Below are positions 32,634 through 40,479 of a DNA stretch of 64,000 nt, piece by piece (the stretch's first letter is position 1; each line of letters opens with the position of its first letter). Below the pieces are notes generated by a model. That model saw only the letters and a list, made by a program, of their open reading frames with translations. It was not told the origin of the DNA and did no database searches. The translations under genes were made by a program, and so were the position numbers. The stretch spans positions 1,240,001-1,304,000 of the forward strand of contig NZ_WSRO01000002.1 of the NCBI RefSeq assembly GCF_009769735.1, given 5' to 3'. This stretch comes from Streptomyces sp. BA2 (lineage in GTDB: Bacteria > Actinomycetota > Actinomycetes > Streptomycetales > Streptomycetaceae).

Positions 32634-34130
32634 CTACGCGCTGAAACGGTCCCGCAGCTCCCGCTTGAGGATCTTCCCGCTCGCGTTGCGCGGCAGCTCG
32701 TCCACGAAGAGGACCCGTTTGGGTGCCTTGAAGTGGGCGAGCTTCTCGCGTGCGTGGTGGATGAGTTCGGCTTCGGTCACGTCTCCGTTGCGTACGACGA
32801 CGGCGGTGACCGCCTCGATCCAGCGCTCGTCCGGCAGCCCGATCACGGCTGTCTCCGCGACCCGCTCGTGGGTGTAGAGCGCGTCCTCCACCTGGCGCGA
32901 GGCGACGAGGACGCCGCCGGAGTTGATGACGTCCTTCACCCGGTCGACGACCGTGAAATAGCCCTCGTCGTCCCGCACGGCGAGGTCACCGGAGTGGAAC
33001 CACCCGTCACGGAACGCCTCCTTGGTCTCCTCGGGCTTGTCCCAGTAGCCCTCGCACAACTGCGGTGAGCGGTAGACGACTTCGCCCTGGGTGCCGTCGG
33101 GCACCTCGGCGCCGCGCTCGTCCACGACCCGCGCCTCGACGAAGAGGACGGGCCGCCCGCAGGAGTCCATCCGCCCCTCGTGCTCGTCGGGCCCGAGGAC
33201 CGTGGCGAGCGGGCCGATCTCGCTCTGCCCGAAGCAGTTGTAGAAGCCGAGCGACGGCAGCCGTTCACGCAGCCGCTCCAACACGGGGACGGGCATGATC
33301 GACGCCCCGTAGTAGGCCTTGCGCAGGGCGCCGAGGTCGCGGGTGGCGAAGCCGGGGTGGTTCGAGAGGCCGATCCACACGGTGGGCGGCGCGAAGAGGC
33401 TGTCGGCGCGGCCGGCCTCGACCAGATCGAAGATCCGCTCGGCGTCGGGCGCGTCGATGATGGTGTTCTCGGCGCCCACCGCGAGGTACGGCAGCAGGAA
33501 GACGTGCATCTGGGCCGAGTGGTAGAGCGGCAGCGAGTGGACGGGCTTGTCCGTCTCCTTGAGGTCCAGGGCGGTGATGGCGCTGACGTATTCGTGCACC
33601 AATGAGCGGTGGCTCATCATGGCGCCTTTTGGCAAGGCAGTCGTGCCGGAGGTGTAGAGCAGTTGGGCGAGGTCGTCCGCGCCGGGCTCCTCACCGTCGT
33701 ACGCCACCGCAGCCGGGAGCCGCGTGAGCAGCGAGTCGTCGGCGTCGCGGAGGGCGATGACGGGGACGTCGCCGGGAAGGCGCGGGGCGAGATCCGGGTC
33801 GGCGAGGACCAGGGAACTGCCCGACTGGCCGACGATGTACGCCAGGTCGTCGCCGACGAGGTTCTGGTTGACCGGCACATGGACGAGGCCCGCCCGCGAG
33901 CAGGCCAGGAAGCCGATGAGATAGGCGTCCGAGTTGTGGGCGTAGGCACCGACGCGGTCGCCGTGGCCGAGGCCCGCATCGCGCAGCACCTGGGCGGCAC
34001 GCGACACGGCCGTGTCCAGTTCCGCGTACGTCCAGGCCCGTTCCCCGTAGCGCAGAGCCACTCGCCCCGGCACGCGCCGCGCGCTGCGTCGAAGGACCCC
34101 GTCGACCGTATTGCCGCGTACACCCGTCAT
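32634..34130 (-). CDS. fatty-acyl-CoA synthetase (FadD-type)
   Basis: 498 residues from ATG 34130, chosen over an earlier ATG at 34166 because it has AGGA upstream and the family starts near MTGVRGNTVDGVLRRSARRV. ANL motifs: QLLYTSGTTALPKGAMMSH, FYNCFGQSEIGPLATV, GWFHSGDLAVRDDEGYFTVV, NSGGVLVASRQVEDAL, and RNASGKILKRELRD with the adenylation lysine. It activates medium- or long-chain fatty acids or similar. It is divergent from the secreted acylase gene; a product of that acylase could be its substrate (inference from position only). Confidence 0.9.
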   Translation of the reverse strand: MTGVRGNTVDGVLRRSARRVPGRVALRYGERAWTYAELDTAVSRAAQVLRDAGLGHGDRVGAYAHNSDAYLIGFLACSRAGLVHVPVNQNLVGDDLAYIVGQSGSSLVLADPDLAPRLPGDVPVIALRDADDSLLTRLPAAVAYDGEEPGADDLAQLLYTSGTTALPKGAMMSHRSLVHEYVSAITALDLKETDKPVHSLPLYHSAQMHVFLLPYLAVGAENTIIDAPDAERIFDLVEAGRADSLFAPPTVWIGLSNHPGFATRDLGALRKAYYGASIMPVPVLERLRERLPSLGFYNCFGQSEIGPLATVLGPDEHEGRMDSCGRPVLFVEARVVDERGAEVPDGTQGEVVYRSPQLCEGYWDKPEETKEAFRDGWFHSGDLAVRDDEGYFTVVDRVKDVINSGGVLVASRQVEDALYTHERVAETAVIGLPDERWIEAVTAVVVRNGDVTEAELIHHAREKLAHFKAPKRVLFVDELPRNASGKILKRELRDRFSA

Positions 34131-34218
34131 GGCGTGATCCTGTGCCGCGCACGTCACGGCGGTCAAGGCTCCGTACGGGGGGTGAACCCGACCGGTCCCG
34201 CTACTCGATCAAGTGACA

Positions 34219-34230
34219 TACCGCTTGGTA
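34219..34230. promoter_or_regulatory. TACC-GCTT-GGTA inverted repeat
   Basis: A 4-bp-arm palindrome centred in the AT-richer core (GTGACATACC...) of the divergent ligase/acylase intergenic region. TetR-like size, but the arms are short. Confidence 0.35.
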
Positions 34231-34270
34231 CGCTCAACCGCCCCTTCCCTGAAACGCGTTGGGAGGCAGT

Positions 34271-36691
34271 ATGCGTACCCGCTCAAGACGCCTGACGGCC
34301 CTCGGCATCAGCCTGTTGACCGCCACGGCCCTTCTGCCCTCGTCCGCCGCCACCGCCGGCGCGGCCGACGCGCGCGACGACCGCCAGTCCGGCGGCGGCC
34401 TGTCCGCGACCGTCCGCTACACCCAGTACGGCATTCCGCACATTCTCGCCAAGGACTACGAGAACCTCGGCTTCGGCACCGGCTGGGCGCAGGCCGCCGA
34501 CCAGGTGTGCACCCTCGCCGAGGGATATGTGACCGTGCGCGGGGAGCGGTCACGTTACTTCGGCCCTGACGGCAAGCCCGACGGCTCGCTGTCCTCGGCG
34601 ACCACCAACCTCTCCAGCGACCTCTACTTCGGCGGTGTCCGCGACACGCGCACGGTGGAGAAGCTCCTCGATCAGCCCGCCCCGGCGGGCCCGAGCGCCA
34701 CGACGAAGAAGCTGATGCACGGCTTCGCGGCGGGCTACAACGCCTGGCTGAAGCAGAACCGCGTGACGGACCCCGCGTGCAAGGGCGCCAAGTGGCTGCG
34801 CCCGATCACCTCCCTGGACGTGGCCCGGCAGGGCTTCGCCGTCCAGGTCCTCGGCGGTCAGGGACGCGGCATCGACGGCATCACCGCCGCGCAGCCGCCG
34901 AGTTCGAGGGCCCCGGACCGTGCTGCCGACCCCGAACGCACCGCGAAGGCGGCGCGCAAGCTCTTCTCGGCCGACGAGGCGGTCATGGGGTCCAACGCCG
35001 TCGCGTTCAGCGGGAAGACCACCGCGAACGGCAAGGGGCTGCTGCTCGGCAATCCGCACTACCCCTGGCAGGGCGGCCGGCGCTTCTGGCAGTCGCAGCA
35101 GACCATCCCCGGCGAGCTGAACGTCTCGGGCGGTTCGCTGCTCGGCACGAGCGTCGTCAACATCGGCTTCAACGGCGATGTGGCGTGGAGCCACACGGTG
35201 GCGACCGGAGTGACCCTCAATCTGCATCAGCTCACGCTGGATCCCGCCGATCCGACCACCTATCTGGTGGACGGCAAGCGGGAGAAGATGACGAAGCGGA
35301 CGGTCGAAGTGCCGGTCAAGGACGGCGCTCCGGTGACCCGCACCCAGTGGTGGACCCGGTACGGCCCGGTCACCACCGGCCTCGGCGCACAGCTTCCCCT
35401 GCCCTGGTCCGCGAAGACGGCGTACGCCCTGAACGACCCCAACGCCACGAACATGCGCGGCAGCGACACCAACCTCGGCTTCGGCAAGGCCCGCTCCACC
35501 GAAGGCGTATTGAAGGCGCTGCGCGACACGCAAGGGCTGCCCTGGGTCAACACCGTGGCCGCCGACCGCAAGGGCCACTCGCTGCTGACCCAGTCGCAGG
35601 TGCTGCCACGCATCACCGACGACCTCGCCCAGCGCTGCTCCACTGACCTGGGCAAGGTGACGTATCCGGCGTCGGGCGTGGCCGTGCTCGACGGCTCGCG
35701 CGGTGACTGCGCGCTCGGCTCGGACAAGGACGCGCTCCAGCCAGGCGTCTTCGGCCCGTCGAAGATGCCCACGCTCAAGGACGCCCCGTACGCGGAGAAC
35801 TCGAACGACAGCGCCTGGCTGACCAACGCCGACCGGCCGATCACGGGCTACGAGCGGGTCTTCGGGACGATCGGCACGCAGCGCTCCATGCGGACGCGCG
35901 GCGCCATCGAAGATGTCGCGGCGATGGCGAAGAAGGGCGGCCTGACGGTCAAGGACCTCCAGAAGCAGCAGTTCGCGAACCGCGCCCCGGCGGGCGACCT
36001 GGCCGCCGACGACGCGGCGCGTGCGTGTGCCGCGCTGCCAGGGGGGACCGCAACGGGCAGCGACGGCAAGGCGGTTGACGTACGCAAGGCCTGTGCTGCC
36101 CTCAAGGCCTGGGACCACAGCATGAACACGGACAGCAAGGGCGCCCTGCTCTTCGACCGGTTCTGGCGCAAGCTGGTCGCCACCGTGCCGAACACCCAGC
36201 TGTGGAAGGTGCCGTTCTCGGCCGCCGACCCGGTGCGCACCCCGAACACCCTCAACACGGCCGCGCCCGGCTTCGCGACCGCGCTCGCCGACGCGGTGGC
36301 CGAGCTGAGCGGTGCGGGCATCGCGCTCGACGCGCCGCTGGGCAGGAACCAGTTCGTCGTACGCGGCTCGGAGCGGCTGCCGATCCACGGCGGCACGGAG
36401 TCGATCGGCGTGTGGAACAAGATCGAGCCGGTCTGGGATCCCAAGGGCGGCGGCTACACCGAGGTCGCGCACGGTTCGAGCCACATCCAGGCGGTCGGCT
36501 GGGACAAGGGCCGCTGCCCGCAGGCGCGCACGCTCCTCACCTATTCGCAGTCGTCGAACCCGAACTCGCCGCACTACAGCGATCAGACGCGGCTGTACGC
36601 CGATGAGCGCTGGGTGACGTCGCGGTTCTGCGAGAAGGACATCCTGCGCGATCCGAAGCTGAAGGTGGTGAAGGTGCGCGAGCACCACTGA
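34271..36691 (+). CDS. secreted penicillin-acylase-family (Ntn) amidohydrolase
   Basis: 806 residues from ATG 34271 (GGGAGG 6 bp upstream). Signal peptide about 1-31. The alpha chain runs to about residue 240, and the Ntn nucleophile Ser follows Gly in VMGSNAVAFSGKTTANGKGL, where autocatalytic cleavage frees the Ser as the new beta-chain N-terminus. Further family landmarks are NPHYPWQGGRRFWQSQ and FNGDVAWSHTVATGV. Length and sequence resemble Streptomyces/Actinoplanes acylases that cleave long-chain amides: aculeacin A acylase, lipopeptide acylases and the AHL acylase AhlM. It could remove acyl chains from lipopeptides or acyl-homoserine lactones outside the cell; the true substrate is unknown. 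Confidence 0.92.
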   Translation: MRTRSRRLTALGISLLTATALLPSSAATAGAADARDDRQSGGGLSATVRYTQYGIPHILAKDYENLGFGTGWAQAADQVCTLAEGYVTVRGERSRYFGPDGKPDGSLSSATTNLSSDLYFGGVRDTRTVEKLLDQPAPAGPSATTKKLMHGFAAGYNAWLKQNRVTDPACKGAKWLRPITSLDVARQGFAVQVLGGQGRGIDGITAAQPPSSRAPDRAADPERTAKAARKLFSADEAVMGSNAVAFSGKTTANGKGLLLGNPHYPWQGGRRFWQSQQTIPGELNVSGGSLLGTSVVNIGFNGDVAWSHTVATGVTLNLHQLTLDPADPTTYLVDGKREKMTKRTVEVPVKDGAPVTRTQWWTRYGPVTTGLGAQLPLPWSAKTAYALNDPNATNMRGSDTNLGFGKARSTEGVLKALRDTQGLPWVNTVAADRKGHSLLTQSQVLPRITDDLAQRCSTDLGKVTYPASGVAVLDGSRGDCALGSDKDALQPGVFGPSKMPTLKDAPYAENSNDSAWLTNADRPITGYERVFGTIGTQRSMRTRGAIEDVAAMAKKGGLTVKDLQKQQFANRAPAGDLAADDAARACAALPGGTATGSDGKAVDVRKACAALKAWDHSMNTDSKGALLFDRFWRKLVATVPNTQLWKVPFSAADPVRTPNTLNTAAPGFATALADAVAELSGAGIALDAPLGRNQFVVRGSERLPIHGGTESIGVWNKIEPVWDPKGGGYTEVAHGSSHIQAVGWDKGRCPQARTLLTYSQSSNPNSPHYSDQTRLYADERWVTSRFCEKDILRDPKLKVVKVREHH

Positions 36692-36908
36692 GGGCACGCG
36701 ATACCAACTGGGTCCGGGTCACGCCGCGTTGAAGCCGACACGGGGTGGCCCGGCTTCCTGCGGTGCGGGGATGCTCTTGCGCCGGTGGATTGGCTTCGGG
36801 ACTGGGAGGAGCACTTCGCGTAAGAGGAGGAACAGTTGCTGCCCGCGCTCTATGGCGAACCCGGCCGACTGAGGTAGTCAGGTGGTGACATCTCTCAGGG
36901 GAGGACCC
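36692..36908. other. intergenic interval with a short coding remnant
   Basis: At about 36770-36872 the plus strand reads LAPVDWLRDWEEHFA, a TAA stop, then [17 protein letters not shown]. The pattern around HFA-EEEQLLPAL recalls helical hemerythrin-like segments. No start or complete gene is present; it is probably the decayed tail of a lost gene. Confidence 0.3.
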
Positions 36909-37475
36909 ATGGTGAAGCCATCCACGTTCCTGGACCGCAAGCTGTCCCGGAGGTTCTCGACGTACGACACCGACGGCGACGGGTTCATCGAGCGTGCGGA
37001 CTTCGAGACGTCCGTGGCCCGGCTCGGCGAGGCCTTCGGTCACGGTGCGGACTCCGGGCCCGTGGCCAGGCTGCGGGAGCTGAGCCTCGGGCTGTGGGAC
37101 CACCTCGCGCGAGTCGCCGATGCCGACAAGGACGGCAGGATCAGCGAGGCGGAGTACAAGGCCGCCTTCGCGGCAGGGCTTCTCGAGACGCCGAAGTCGT
37201 TCGACGAGGGGTACATCCCGTTCCTCGACGCGATCATGGACATCGCCGACGCGGACGGCGACGGCAAGCTGACCCGGGAGGAACAGGTGCGCTGGACCGG
37301 GGCCCTGATGAACCTGCCGGAGGCGGACGCGCGGGAGGTCTTCGGCCGCCTCGACAGGAACGCCGACGGCGCCATCGACCGGGACGAACTCCTCGCCGCC
37401 ATCCGGGAGTTCTACTTCAGCGACGACCCGCACTCCGCCGGCTCCTGGCTGCTCGGACCGCTCGACCCGTCGTGA
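36909..37475 (+). CDS. EF-hand calcium-binding protein
   Basis: 188 residues from ATG 36909 (GGGGAGGA close upstream). Four EF-hand loops: [13 protein letters not shown] (about 20-32), [13 protein letters not shown] (about 75-87), [13 protein letters not shown] (about 117-129) and [13 protein letters not shown] (about 150-162), each with Asp/Asn/Glu at ligand positions and a hydrophobic residue at position 8. No signal peptide or membrane segment, so it is cytoplasmic and resembles calerythrin-type calcium sensors/buffers of actinobacteria. Apparently monocistronic. Confidence 0.92.
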   Translation: MVKPSTFLDRKLSRRFSTYDTDGDGFIERADFETSVARLGEAFGHGADSGPVARLRELSLGLWDHLARVADADKDGRISEAEYKAAFAAGLLETPKSFDEGYIPFLDAIMDIADADGDGKLTREEQVRWTGALMNLPEADAREVFGRLDRNADGAIDRDELLAAIREFYFSDDPHSAGSWLLGPLDPS

Positions 37476-37476
37476 C

Positions 37477-37491
37477 GGCCAGGGCCTGGCC
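37477..37491. terminator. weak hairpin after the EF-hand gene
   Basis: GGCCAGG-G-CCTGGCC directly follows the EF-hand stop and precedes the converging ligase stop. The one-base centre forces a shorter working stem; low confidence as a terminator. Confidence 0.3.
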
Positions 37492-37556
37492 GCCGGCGGA
37501 TCAGGCTCGGACAGGGCCGCTCGCACAGAGCCGCTCGGACAGGGGCCGGACAGGCC

Positions 37557-39122
37557 CTAGACGACGCGCTCCCTGCCCTCCCAGTACGGCTCGCGCAGCC
37601 GCCGCTTGTAGAGCTTGCCGTTCGGGTCGCGCGGCATGACCTCGATGAAGTCGACGCTCTTCGGCCGTTTGTAGCCCGCCAGTTGGCGCTCGCAGTGGCC
37701 GAGGATGTCGGCGGCCAGGGCGTCGCCCGCCGTGTGGCCATCGGCGACCTCGACGACCGCCTTGACCTGCTCGCCCCACTCGTCGTGCGGGATGCCGAAC
37801 GCGGCGGCGTCCGCGACGGCGGGGTGGGTGAGCAGTGCGGACTCGATCTCGGCGGGGTAGATGTTGACGCCGCCCGAGATGATCATGTCGATCTTGCGGT
37901 CGCGGAGGTAGAGGTAGCCGTCCTCGTCCAGGAGACCGAGGTCGCCGACGGTGAAGAAGTCGCCGATGCGGTTCTTCTTCGTCTTGGACTCGTCCTTGTG
38001 GTACGAGAACCCGCCGGTGCTCATCTTCATGTAGACGGTGCCGAGTTCACCGGGCGGCAGTCGGTTGCCGTCGTCGTCGAAGACGGCCAGTTCACTGATG
38101 GGCCAGGCCTTGCCGACGGTGCCGGGCCGCTTCAGCCAGTCCTGCGCGGTGGCGAAGGCACCACCGCCCTCGCTGGCCGCGTAGTACTCCTCGACGCACT
38201 CGCCCCACCACTCGATCATCGCCCGTTTGACGTGGTCGGGGCAGGGCGCGGCGCCGTGGATGGCGTGGCGCATCGACGACACGTCGTACGCCGCCTTCGT
38301 CGCCTCCGGCAGCGCGAGGAGACGGTGGAACTGGGTCGGCACCATGTGGGTGTGCGTGCACTTGTACGTGTCGATGAGACGGAGCATCTCCTCGGGCGTC
38401 CACTTGTCCATCAGGACCAGCGGGTGGCCGATGTGCAGGGCGGCGCCCGCGAACTGGAGGACCGCGGTGTGGTAGAGCGGCGAGCAGACGAGGTGCACGT
38501 TGCCGTCGAAGGGCTTGACGCCGAAGATGCCGAGGAAACCGCCGAGGTACGACTCCTCGGGGAGCTTGCCGGACAGCGGGCGCCGGATGCCGCGCGGGCG
38601 TCCCGTCGTGCCCGATGTGTAGTTCATGACCCAGCCGAGGGTGCGGTCGGCCGGGGCCGACTCCTCTTGTCCGGTGAGGAGTTCGGCGTACGAGCGGAAG
38701 CCGGGGACATCGCCCACGGAGTACCGGTGCGTGGCCGGGAGCTTCGCCTCGTCGGCGGCGTCGGTCGCCGCCTGCGCGAACCGTTCGTGCGCGATCAGCA
38801 CCTTCGCGCCGGAGTCGGCGACGATCCAGGCGATCTCGGGCCCGACCAGGTGGTGATTGACCGGGACGAGATAGAAACCGGCCTGCGACGCCGCAAGGTA
38901 CGCGGTGAGGAACTCGACTCCGTTGGGCAGCACGACGGCGAAGGCGTCACCGCGCTCAAGGCCCGCGGCGCGCAGCCCGTGGACGAGTTGATTGGTCGCC
39001 GCGTGCAGGCGTCGCGCGGTCCACTGCTCGCCGTCGGGCGCGGTCAGGACCGTGCGGTCCGGGTCCGCTTCGGCCTGTGCCCAGAAGCCGTTGGGGGGCG
39101 TGCTGCCCGGCATACTGCTCAT
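37557..39122 (-). CDS. acyl-CoA synthetase (FadD-type)
   Basis: 521 residues from ATG 39122 (GGAGGAGAGG upstream). ANL motifs: VMNYTSGTTGRPRGIRRP, EEYYAASEGGG, FFTVGDLGLLDEDGYLYLRD, IISGGVNIYPAEIESALL and DPNGKLYKRRLRE with the catalytic lysine. It activates an unknown carboxylic acid. It lies 78 bp downstream of the nitronate-monooxygenase-like gene on the same strand, and the gap is filled by heptamer repeats. The two probably share a transcript whose promoter carries the TCTGAT-N5-GTCAGA palindrome. Confidence 0.9.
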   Translation of the reverse strand: MSSMPGSTPPNGFWAQAEADPDRTVLTAPDGEQWTARRLHAATNQLVHGLRAAGLERGDAFAVVLPNGVEFLTAYLAASQAGFYLVPVNHHLVGPEIAWIVADSGAKVLIAHERFAQAATDAADEAKLPATHRYSVGDVPGFRSYAELLTGQEESAPADRTLGWVMNYTSGTTGRPRGIRRPLSGKLPEESYLGGFLGIFGVKPFDGNVHLVCSPLYHTAVLQFAGAALHIGHPLVLMDKWTPEEMLRLIDTYKCTHTHMVPTQFHRLLALPEATKAAYDVSSMRHAIHGAAPCPDHVKRAMIEWWGECVEEYYAASEGGGAFATAQDWLKRPGTVGKAWPISELAVFDDDGNRLPPGELGTVYMKMSTGGFSYHKDESKTKKNRIGDFFTVGDLGLLDEDGYLYLRDRKIDMIISGGVNIYPAEIESALLTHPAVADAAAFGIPHDEWGEQVKAVVEVADGHTAGDALAADILGHCERQLAGYKRPKSVDFIEVMPRDPNGKLYKRRLREPYWEGRERVV

Positions 39123-39143
39123 AAGGACCTCTCCTCCGTCTCT

Positions 39144-39193
39144 CGTCAGTCGTCAGTCGTCAGTCGTCAGCGTCTGTCATCTGTCATCTGTCG
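39144..39193. repeat. two short tandem heptamer arrays
   Basis: CGTCAGT is repeated three times plus a partial copy (39144-39170), followed by CTGTCAT twice plus a partial copy (39174-39193). Both lie in the 78-bp gap between the flavoenzyme and ligase genes. The GTCAG core recalls the palindrome at 40347. No CRISPR-like spacer structure. Confidence 0.7.
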
Positions 39194-39200
39194 TCAGCCA

Positions 39201-40304
39201 TCAGTCGCGTCCGGCGATGCGGTTCACGCGGTCGATGGCGCGCTCGAAACCGCGGGTCAGGTCATCGAAGACCGCCTGGACGCTGCGTTCGCTGTTCATA
39301 CGGCCGACGATCTGCCCGACGGGCGTGCCGAGCAGCGCCTGGACCTCGTACTTCTGGATGCGTGAGACCGCCTCGGCGACCAGGAGCCCCTGTAGCGGCA
39401 TGGGGAGTGTGCCGGGCCCGTCCGGGTCGTCCCAGGCGTCGGTCCATTCGGTGCGCAACTGGCGTGCGGGCTTGCCCGTCAGGGCGCGCGAGCGGACCGT
39501 GTCGCCCGAGCCCGCCGCCAGGAGCTTGTCGGTGAGCGCCCGCGAGTGGAGGTCGGCCTCCGTCGTGGTGAGCCAGAGGGAGCCGAGCCACACGCCCTGC
39601 GCGCCGAGCGCGAACGCGGCCGCGATCTGCTCCCCGCTGCCGATGCCGCCCGCCGCGAGCACCGGCAGCGGCGCGACGGCCTCGACGGCTTCCGGGGTCA
39701 GGACCATGGAGGCGATCTCGCCGGTGTGGCCGCCCGCCTCGTAGCCCTGCGCGACGACGACGTCGATGCCCGCGTCGGCGTGCTTGCGCGCGTGCCGGGC
39801 GCTGCCCGCGAGGGCGGCGACGAGTACGTCGTTCTCGTGGGCGCGCTGGATGACGTCGGCGGGCGGTGAGCCGAGCGCGTTGGCGAGCAGCTTGATCGGG
39901 TAGTCGAAGGCGACGTCGAGCTGGTTGCGGGCGACCTGCTCCATCCACCCGGTGATGCGCCAGCCGGATGCCTCCCCTTCGGCGAGTTCGGGTACGCCGT
40001 GCTTGCCGAGGGTGTCCTTGACGAACTGCCGGTGCCCTTCGGGGATCATCGCCTCGACGTCGGCCTCGCTCACCCCCTCGACCTTCTTCGCCGGCATCAC
40101 GACGTCCAGTCCGTAGGGCCGGTCGTCGACATGCTCCTGCATCCAGTCGAGATCCCGGGCCAGCTCGTCGGGCGCCGTGTAACGGACCGCGCCGAGCACA
40201 CCGAATCCGCCCGCCCTGCTGATGGCGGCCGCTACCGCCGGGAAGGGCGTGAAGCCGAAGATGGCGTGCTCGATCCCCAGTTTCCTGCTCAGATCTGTCT
40301 GCAT
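39201..40304 (-). CDS. nitronate monooxygenase / 2-nitropropane-dioxygenase-like flavoprotein
   Basis: 367 residues from ATG 40304. FMN-binding TIM barrel: IFGFTPFPAVAAAISRAGGF and GVLGAVRY near the N-terminus, then VVAQGYEAGGHTGEIASM and the phosphate-binding LPVLAAGGIGSGEQIAAAFA and LGAQGVWLG. Members oxidise nitronates, but close homologues in acyl-CoA loci act as FMN reductases or oxidases on enoyl-CoA-type substrates. The HTGE loop (His) is compatible with the catalytic base of true nitronate monooxygenases. The flanking ligase and shared palindrome tie it to acyl-CoA catabolism. The precise reaction is unknown. Confidence 0.85.
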   Translation of the reverse strand: MQTDLSRKLGIEHAIFGFTPFPAVAAAISRAGGFGVLGAVRYTAPDELARDLDWMQEHVDDRPYGLDVVMPAKKVEGVSEADVEAMIPEGHRQFVKDTLGKHGVPELAEGEASGWRITGWMEQVARNQLDVAFDYPIKLLANALGSPPADVIQRAHENDVLVAALAGSARHARKHADAGIDVVVAQGYEAGGHTGEIASMVLTPEAVEAVAPLPVLAAGGIGSGEQIAAAFALGAQGVWLGSLWLTTTEADLHSRALTDKLLAAGSGDTVRSRALTGKPARQLRTEWTDAWDDPDGPGTLPMPLQGLLVAEAVSRIQKYEVQALLGTPVGQIVGRMNSERSVQAVFDDLTRGFERAIDRVNRIAGRD

Positions 40305-40346
40305 GGGCGCAGGATGCCGCAGCCGTCCGGACGACGGAAGAGATTT

Positions 40347-40363
40347 TCTGATGCAGTGTCAGA
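40347..40363. promoter_or_regulatory. 17-bp palindrome TCTGAT-N5-GTCAGA
   Basis: Same architecture and 11 of 12 arm bases as the element at 27845-27861. It lies 43 bp upstream of the flavoenzyme start and probably binds the same TetR-type regulator, whose gene is not adjacent. Confidence 0.55.
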
Positions 40364-40405
40364 TCTTTGCCGGGCGCCCGTGGTTGACAGGGCCGGACAC
40401 TGACA

Positions 40406-40447
40406 TGAAAGTTTCAGCAGTCTCTTGTGATCCCGAAAGATAATTTC
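40406..40447. promoter_or_regulatory. paired GAAA/TTTC palindromes before the serine hydrolase gene
   Basis: TGAAAGTTTCA (40406-40416, perfect arms) and GAAAGATAATTTC (40435-40447) precede the start at 40480. GAAA...TTTC dyads recall LacI-family sugar-regulator sites in Streptomyces. The regulator is unknown. Confidence 0.4.
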
Positions 40448-40479
40448 AGCTCAGGAGCGTTCCAGGAGGGGGCACGGTC

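Noticed and set aside
34550..36697. 715-codon minus-strand open frame across the acylase gene
   Set aside because: Antisense shadow; the plus strand has the Ntn nucleophile and signal peptide.
39144..39193. Heptamer repeats as a CRISPR array
   Set aside because: Units are 7 bp with no spacers and no cas genes nearby.
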